Of a stretch of DNA of 64,000 bases, positions 56,943-64,000 are shown piece by piece. Position 1 is the stretch's first letter. Each line of letters begins with the position of its first letter. Source of the DNA: Evernia prunastri (lineage: Eukaryota; Ascomycota; Lecanoromycetes; Lecanorales; Parmeliaceae); contig NKYR01000072.1 in assembly GCA_003184365.1 (NCBI GenBank), forward strand, positions 62,001 through 126,000, written 5' to 3'. The notes below the pieces were generated by a model. That model saw only the letters and a list, made by a program, of their open reading frames with translations. It was not told the origin of the DNA and did not search any database. A program made the translations under genes and the position numbers.

Positions 56943-59739
56943 AGTATTGGAAAGGTCTGCGATGATGTCCGCGACCGCTGGAGAGGGAGGCGGTGTCGGC
57001 CAGGGTGGTCGAGGTGGTCCGGGCGGTGGTCTTGGTCTGGGAGGCATGCTTGCATTCAGCTCTGGTGAGTTCAATGCGCGCACTCGTTTGCGTGGTGGTG
57101 TAAGAGTTTCAGTGTCTTGTGTTTTGGCATGCGGTGGAGTTGGTGAGAGATAAACCTGATGCAAGAGGACCAGAAGTACTTATAGTAACAAACCGCAGGA
57201 TGCTCCACTTCTTACACCGCAAGATGGCCATGACGCATGGGTAATAAGGCCCAACCCCACTGCTAATTATCGAGTGAAAAACATGACATGGCGACGAACA
57301 TCCACGGCAGGGGAACGAACAGCGGTGACGTGCTCATGTTCACGGCGAGGATACTCCGGTGAAGACTCGATTCATTCGAACACATCCGATGCTCAAGTGC
57401 CCGACATTCTCGTCGCCAACACTCATGTCAATACTGTGTTTTCCAATCGCCAAGGTTGGTCCGGTTCATTCGCGTTATTCTTGGCTCTTAATTCAGAACA
57501 TAGGCGCTCAGTACTTTCGTCGCATTTGGGCTCATGCATTGACTTTGCGGAAACCTGCGAATCATACCGCGAACTATTGAACTCTGCATGCAGGGACGCA
57601 TGGGAAATGGCGAGTTAGAGACTCAAGTAAATCAGAGATCCGTCAAAAGAGGAAGTCTCTGAGGGTGGCTGCACAACGGTTGCCGAAGGAAAGGACCGAT
57701 GAACTAAGTAGACGATCCGCGCTAGGGTGTATTATTTTCGGTGAATGGCGCGATATGAATGTGCAAAGAAAATCACGAAGCCCACGATCATCGACGCCAT
57801 CTTATGAGGGTCCCGATCAACGCTCTTTGAATGGCTTCGACATTTCATACGTGTCTGGCAGAATTGGCAAGCCAGTGTTTATAACATCTGGCCGAGGAGT
57901 CATTTTCGTCGCCTAACTTCGTGGCTCTCTCGGTGGAAGTGTGGCATGCATGAGAATTCGGAATGGTTCCTCTGCACCGTCCCGTAGGGATCCCTCGGAT
58001 CCAACGGGGAAACCCCCCTTGCATTTCCGATGCAGTAGCTCGAATGGCAATTTCCTCGCGCCACGAGTACATAAGCGTGGCGGCCTGACCTCCGTGCGGA
58101 TCGACGAGAAAAAGCTCTGCAGGTGCGCGTCATACATGGTGGCTTGCATCGCTTGCTCCTCCCGAAAATCGACCCACCTAAGCTAGCAGTGGCTAGGAGT
58201 AGGAAGAGAGAGAGTAAGGTATCCCTTATCCACTGCTCTATTTATGGCATGCTTTCATACCATTTGCCGATGAACCCGGACAACGGTAAATGCTATTGCA
58301 TCCTCCTCGTCATTACTGCAAGATGGCTTTTCTAGGCATCGTTCGTGGTACTGTTTGAGATACGGGTTCCTGCTACGCGATTAAGGAGCACTTACCGAAA
58401 ATCGGAACAAAGAAGCAAGCTTGAATGCTTGACTGTGTCACCAAGGTCCGATGCGGATAGGTCGAGTGAGCGCCTGTCGACGATTCTTAACTGAAACTAA
58501 AACTCTGGGCGACCTTTGACACAGTTTCTGCAAAATATGGGCTCATGAAATTGTCGTTGAAAGGATAACTCGGAAAGGAAATTGCTTCTTGGCTTACATT
58601 TGACGCCTTTTGGTATGTCTGTGTACCCGATCCAGGTATTACCAAAATTATATGGGGCAAATTACCTTCGAGCGGTAGCAGGAATGATGTTATTTTCGTC
58701 TTTTGGTGCATTAGCCGGAGATTCATGACAGATGCAGAGTTTGGAACGGACCCGACGACGCGTCTTTCCAGCTGTGGTCTCATCTTGCGAACCTAGATTT
58801 TGTCTTATCAAACTTCAAACCAGCCCGTCCCGCTACAGGAAAGGTTTCCCTTGCAGGTACCGACTCTTCTGATCAAAGGTTGCGCGCCAAATTTCCAAAG
58901 TCGGAAATTTCTCGCCATGCTCCGCCTTCGTTGAGGTGGACATTCGTCGCCAGCTGCGATGCCAAAAACAAAGACATTATCCTGCTCTTACCGACGACCG
59001 AACAGATCCCCTAATCCAAGCCAATCTGTTAAGATGAGACCATTACAGCACCACCCGCAATGCAGCATTGATGGCGCAGAGTCGTTAAGGTTCGACAGCA
59101 GAGCTCGATATGCTCGTACAGAAAGTTTGACAAAGCTCATCATATTTCCGGACAGAACAAAAGACAACGAGGAGACAGGCACGGGCAGAGACTCATCGAA
59201 ACGCCAGCTCTAGTATCGAATTGTAGATAACCCATGCGTCGAGACCCGTGGATATGGTGGAGACGTTGAGAATGGGGTTTCAAACAAAGGAGAAAGGAAA
59301 TCGAAAGCGGTCCGTCCAACCGCACGACTCGCCAGCTATACTGCATAGGGTGCCGAAGGAGAAGAAAATGACGAGGTGCTAAAAGATAGGTGACATCTAC
59401 TGTCCCACTAGGTTCGCATCATAGAACATATACAACGGTACTTGGTAGGTACCTGCCCTTCTCGCCAAATGCGCCATCGAAATTTTTGTACAAGTTCAAT
59501 CTTAAATGCCGGAATGGGCGCATCGCGCGTCGGGATAATGCGCCGGAGGATGTTGGAATGCACGCTCTCTCTCTCTCTCTCTTTCGGACAGCAAGCTTGC
59601 ATCGTCAGTGCTTCTTCTCTCTCTTTCGCTTGAAGATACACGGAAGACTACTTCGCTACGGGGACCATGGACTCGGACGCCGCGAACACTTTCTCTTGGT
59701 TTGCGAATCGCACATAGATCAAAAATAACACGCCTGTAT
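56943..59739. other. 2.8-kb region without a supported gene
   Basis: Open frames here (for example 57274-57618 + and 58487-58783 -) show no recognisable motifs or consistent splice sites. A CT microsatellite lies at 59565-59584. I see nothing firm. Confidence 0.4.
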
Positions 59740-61765
59740 TCAAGTATCTATCACGCCCTGCACAGTCGCAACAGGACACGCCGGATCCTCCACCCCAGCA
59801 CCTCTCACAGTCCTCGAATCCCTCCACTTCCCCGACGTCTCGTCGCAGCAAACGCTCCCGTTCGGCGCTTGCACCGTCATGGAAAGCTTCTCCGACAGAT
59901 CCTCCCATACTATCCCATGGCTTGACAGACAACACGCTGGAGAAACGTAGGTGCAGTTGCAGGGACACGCGAACGTGTTTTGAGGGTAGGGTTGGTCGGG
60001 TTGCGCTAGTACTTCGAGGGAAGTATTACTCCAGGTGACATTGGTGTTGCTCCAAGGGGCGCTAACGTTGGTCCAGGTGTTGTTACTTTGATTCCAGGTT
60101 GAGTTGACACTACTCAAGCCGTCGCTGCTGTTCGTGTTTGCGGTGCTGGTAAGGAGGCATCGACCGCGGCACGTTGCCGCACCGAGAATCTTGGTCGCAG
60201 CGATTTGTGCGGCTAGGTCTGGCTCGTATGTACAGGAAAAGGTTCCGAAGGAGGAGTGGATCGGAACGTCAACATTCGTGAGGCAGATGCAACCATTGGC
60301 GTAATCGCAATCATCGAAATTGAAGCAGCGGTCGTTACACTGCTGTCTGGCGGGAGGTTGAGGATCAGCAGATCCACCCTGTCCTGCATCGCCTTGGCCT
60401 TCAGCATCCCAATCGTCTCCCCCGGTCTTCGGCTTTTTATTAGGTGGTCCCGGTTCGTCTTTGGGTTTCTCGCATACAGCGTTACCTTCAGCGTCGACGT
60501 CACATGTCGTTTTGATTGTGAGCATTGTTTGGAATCTGGACTTTATGTGAAACACATATACGCCCAGAGGCGCTTTCTCATCCCAACTGCGATCTCCTGA
60601 GTTGCCATTAGTAATGCTAAAGAAGACTGTGTCTAGGGAATGTACCCGTTTCATGCCATCCCCCGATTCCTTGCTTGCTGACACAGTCTTCTATAACAGT
60701 CTGTGCATTGTTCACCACCCGGGACCAGACTTCGCCTTCTAGCACGGATGTAGGATGCATTGTCTCCGCTAGAGCGATGGAGCAAGATCCTTACTACCGG
60801 GTCAGAATACAGACTCGGATATCAGACATATCCGACAAGAGATTGAGAGAATGTATACCGTTGGTGATCACGAAGGGAAGTCGTACGAGATCCGGGCCCG
60901 GCAATCTACCAAACTCCCTTCGGTACCACTCATCCATGCCGATGCCTAGAAAGTAAGTGTTACCCTCATTATCATCTTCGTCATCTTCGTCCCCCTCCGC
61001 ATCCGCGGGAAGCCGGAACTCTCCTAGGGCCTTGAGACAGTCTTGATAGATGGGATTGCCACTTCCGGGTCGCAAAGTCAGTCCTTCTACTATTGATAAG
61101 AGATGTGGAGGATAGCGGAGCGTGTTACTCTCGCGATTATGTCTCATAGCCCTGCTCCCGGGGTACTTCACTGGACGAGAAGGAAAAGACTGGACAGGCC
61201 GCACTCACTACCAATACTCGTCGCACCAATGCCTGTCTTCGTAATCGTCCGTCCAGCCTTCGGAGACAAGCGTCGCGGTAGCCGGTGGGGCGGTGCACAC
61301 GCTGACGGGCCCCACGTCGTCTTCGCCGACGTCCGCAACGCAAGCCGGCCTCTCGGGCGGGGTCACGCCCGGGTCGTCGGGGCCGAGGTTCACACAGTGG
61401 CATCGCTGCGTGCAGGCGTATTGCAGGTATTGAGAATCGGGCGGGCCTCGGAACAGGAAGGAATGGGGCCGCATGAGGCCCAGCGTCCCGTCGGGGAGAC
61501 AGGCGTACCCCATGCCTCGGGGATAAGCGGTGCAGAGCTCCTGCAGCGTGTGGAATTCCGAGACGAAAGGGCTCACTACTTCGCCGGGGAAGATGAACGG
61601 TGGCGGTATATCGTTCGGAAAGCATTCGACGACCTGGAGGGTTGTTTTCGTTCAGCGCAATCTTCTTTTGGCATGGGATCGAGTCGGGAGGTTTCTCACC
61701 AATAGGGCATATGTGCGGCTGAGGTGCAGGCAGAGCACGAAGGCGAGCGCAGATATACTCGGCAT
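59740..61765 (-). CDS. secreted Cys-rich glycoprotein, function unknown
   Basis: Exons 61765-61700, 61633-61212, 61151-60859, 60596-59740; 545 aa. Introns are 66, 60 and 262 nt; phases agree at all joins (TYALL|VVECFP, DEYW|AMRHN, VITNG|DRSWDE). The first exon is a signal peptide (MPSISALAFVLCLHLSRTYA). The chain holds about 34 cysteines in two groups: residues 50-160 (CTAYPRGMGYAC, ACTQRCHCVN) and the last 220 residues (CNDRCFNFDDCDYANGCICL, CRGRCLL, FACPCNCTYVSPACC, SVCCDETSG). Between them is an acidic linker (EGDEDDEDDNEG) and a Trp/Asn/Ser/Thr tract with many N-x-S/T sites (NSTWNQSNNTWTN). I do not recognise the family; it looks extracellular. The 262-nt intron is long for the window and could hide a small exon. 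Confidence 0.7.
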
Positions 61766-64000
61766 CGTTCTGTCTTTTGAAGCCGAATGCCCAGCGATGC
61801 CTGCCTTTCTTCCTCTTCTTTTTTCTTATCTTTTTTCCTCTACGAATGCGAAAGCAGGCAACGACGTCGAGATGGGGCTTCAAGTCGCCTCTCCGGCATG
61901 GTGTTACAATCACATGAGTTTCTCCAAGAACAAAAAAACCTGTCCACTTGATCGAAATGATACAAGCGTGCCGCACAAGCGTTTCGCCCATGTTTTCCCA
62001 CTCAAAATCTATAGCCGCCGACGCGCATCTTGCCGTCGCGGTCGCTGTTTCCACGGTTTTTTTTTTTCTTTCTCCTACCTGTATGTCGTACTCTGTATTC
62101 CCGCCGCGAGCGTGTCGCGAATACGTAGACTGAAACGTCCGGGCTGCAAGGTTTGGAGTCTTGGTCTTTTTCAATTCATTCAAACATCAATTTTTTTACC
62201 ATTTCGAGCGTACTTTCTCCATCCATCAATCAGAGATCGACCGTTTGATGGAAACCGCCAACATATATGTTCTTGATTTACTCATTGGAAAATGTTGGGG
62301 TTAGCGGGCGGATTCCGCGATTCGGTTCTGGACGTTACGGATTGGGACGGTGATGGTGATGGTGATGGTGATGGTGATGCGTAGGTGCTTTTTCCTCGGG
62401 GAGGCAGGGTAGGCAGGCAGGCAGGCGTCTGCCAAACTTGCGATGTTGCCGTCACCATACCATTTCTTCTTTTCACTTTGAGGGGGGTTGGGGCGAGCAT
62501 GTGAAATTTGGGCGTGAGATGCTCCGCGTCAGTCTTTCGCTGCCGTTAGGAGGCGTCTAGCTCTTGTCTTACAATGAAAGGAGGCAAGGACTGGGTGGTG
62601 ATTTGACACTTTTGGGCGTATTTTAGAATATTGTCCAGATGGCTTGCTTGAATTATCATCATCATCAGCGGAGTTGGCCCTTCGCTCCGAAGAGAGGACC
62701 TCTTGGCCTCATTTATTGTTCTGCATGGATTTTCCGCTCACGTGCCGTGAATTTCCTTGCATTGCCAGCTGAATCGAATCGAATCGGATGGAGCTCGAGG
62801 ACTGACCGGATATAAGTCGGCCATGGGCAATTGGAAGAATGGCGTCCCTCGAGAGCGGAAGGGTATGGGCTGAGCTTAGCTCGGGGGTGAGGAAGAGGAG
62901 TTGAGTTGCAATGTTGGGGAACGGGAAGAGGTGATGGATGTCCATCGGGTCTTGCTGGTTGGTTCGCGCTGTGTGGATACAGTGAGTCCATGATGGTCAC
63001 ATTGCTGGGACTCGCGAATGATGCTTAGGATCGTTTCTCCTGGGCGGAATCAGCGGCGTTTGTTGCTTGGGTGGAGGGATTTTTGTCTCTTTTGCCTTTG
63101 GCCTCATCCCCGGCTGCTGACCCGCGAAAAAAGAATTTGAAGACAGTAGGGAAGACATTCCAGGCGCGGAAGAAGGAAGAGAAGGATAGAGGAGGCCAGG
63201 CAAGGCTAGGGGAGGTAGCTTTGGAGGGGTAGAGGGGACCTATCCTATCCTATCTTGCTCTATCTTATCCTATCTTATCAGCTACTGTTCTGTTTAGTGA
63301 TGAGTTTATTATATCGGCGGTATCTGCCGTAGTGGGTGGTGATGATGACGGGTGATCTGGGCCCTGGCAGTGTCGATACTGCCTGCTAGGTGGGCATAGT
63401 ATACATGCACAAAAACATCCTTGATACTTCGCCGGGAAATCCATCGATCCATCACCGTTCGCTGCTGTGCGCGTTGACTGGCTTGCTTCGCTTAGTGGGT
63501 GTTGATTTCATGTGGGTGCGCGGCTCTGCGGTATAGCACGCGAGTGTTGCATACGTGCGGTGGGGAAGGATGAATGGGTTTAGTGGAATGGGATGGAACG
63601 AAAGGGTTAAGGGCGGTTGGGTGCGGTTCGGTGGATTGTGGGGTGGTTTGTTGGGCTGGAGGGAATTCAGGCAGGGGGAGGTGGGAGCGGTTCGAAATCT
63701 GTGAACTGTTGGTGAGGGCGGTGGTGGGAGGGAACGTGGCAAAGAGATCTGGTGGTGGGATTTGGTGGTGGGATGTGACGTGCTTGAAACTTGAGACGCT
63801 GATTTTCTGTCGGAAGGATGAGGAGGAGGAGGAGAAGGAGAGAAACGGGCAAGAACTACAGGTTGGGTTTGGTTCGGGTGGGTTGTATTTTGACAGGAAA
63901 GCGTCGAGTGAGGAGGAGGTTTGTGGATAAGGAGGGGACGAGCGTGGGAGATTCAAAGTAAAAAGCTAGAGGAATTGAATGCATAGGCTCGGTTCTCCGA
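61766..64000. other. right-end intergenic region
   Basis: No supported gene. Simple repeats: T-run at 62059-62068, GGTGAT hexamers at 62350-62379, CAGGCAGGCAGG near 62411, and TATCCTATCT-type pentamers at 63240-63282. A minus-strand Ser/Pro-rich open frame at 63492-63956 has no ATG and no recognised feature; it may be a leader of a gene beyond the edge. Confidence 0.4.

Noticed and set aside
56733..57164. 143-codon Pro-rich minus-strand frame
   Set aside because: Overlaps the antisense of the hydrolase relic's last blocks, which explain the open frame better.

Overview
The window is nuclear DNA of a filamentous ascomycete (Pezizomycotina; Dothideomycetes is a guess from general protein flavour, not a proof). 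The evidence is genes split by 47-160 nt GT-AG introns with CTAAC/CTGAC-type branch sites, a class III chitin synthase, a fungal PKA regulatory subunit, a CYP52-type P450, a MOT1 molybdate transporter and fungal-only families. All exon joins below were made by reading frames across splice sites, and exon sums were checked to be multiples of three.

Left part (1-18 kb) is dense housekeeping: a 5'-truncated low-complexity protein; neutral ceramidase (-) diverging from SEC24 of the COPII coat (+); a Crp1-like protein with a glycogen-binding-type domain; splicing factor SPF27; the PKA regulatory subunit; and, convergent with it, a presequence-bearing poly(A)-polymerase-like nucleotidyltransferase.

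The 19-34 kb part is accessory. It holds a P450 pseudogene with at least three frame breaks, a strong 51-bp-arm palindrome, a tail-anchored sulfotransferase convergent with a CYP52-type P450, a stand-alone trehalose-6-phosphate phosphatase, a secreted Thr/Val-repeat protein with a likely GC-AG intron, an intron-containing tRNA-Val(AAC), and a beta-repeat 'SGS' protein. From 34.5 to 43.5 kb there is a gene-poor tract with an acidic-repeat gene (second GC-AG intron), minus-strand coding-like fragments that I cannot assign, and diverged tandem repeats.

The 43.5-53.5 kb part is again dense: LMW protein tyrosine phosphatase diverging from class III chitin synthase; MOT1 diverging from mitochondrial ribosomal protein uL22m; and a conserved fungal basic protein whose 5' half is a run of tiny exons and similar introns. 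The 53.5-64 kb part is sparse: a decayed alpha/beta hydrolase gene and one secreted Cys-rich glycoprotein gene. No CRISPR, rRNA, complete transposon or obvious new multi-gene system was seen. The most unusual items are the exon-intron array at 52.95-53.55 kb, the two GC-AG introns, the readable Cys-rich tail behind a stop at 30.5 kb, the palindrome, and the unassigned minus-strand fragments at 35.7-40.4 kb.
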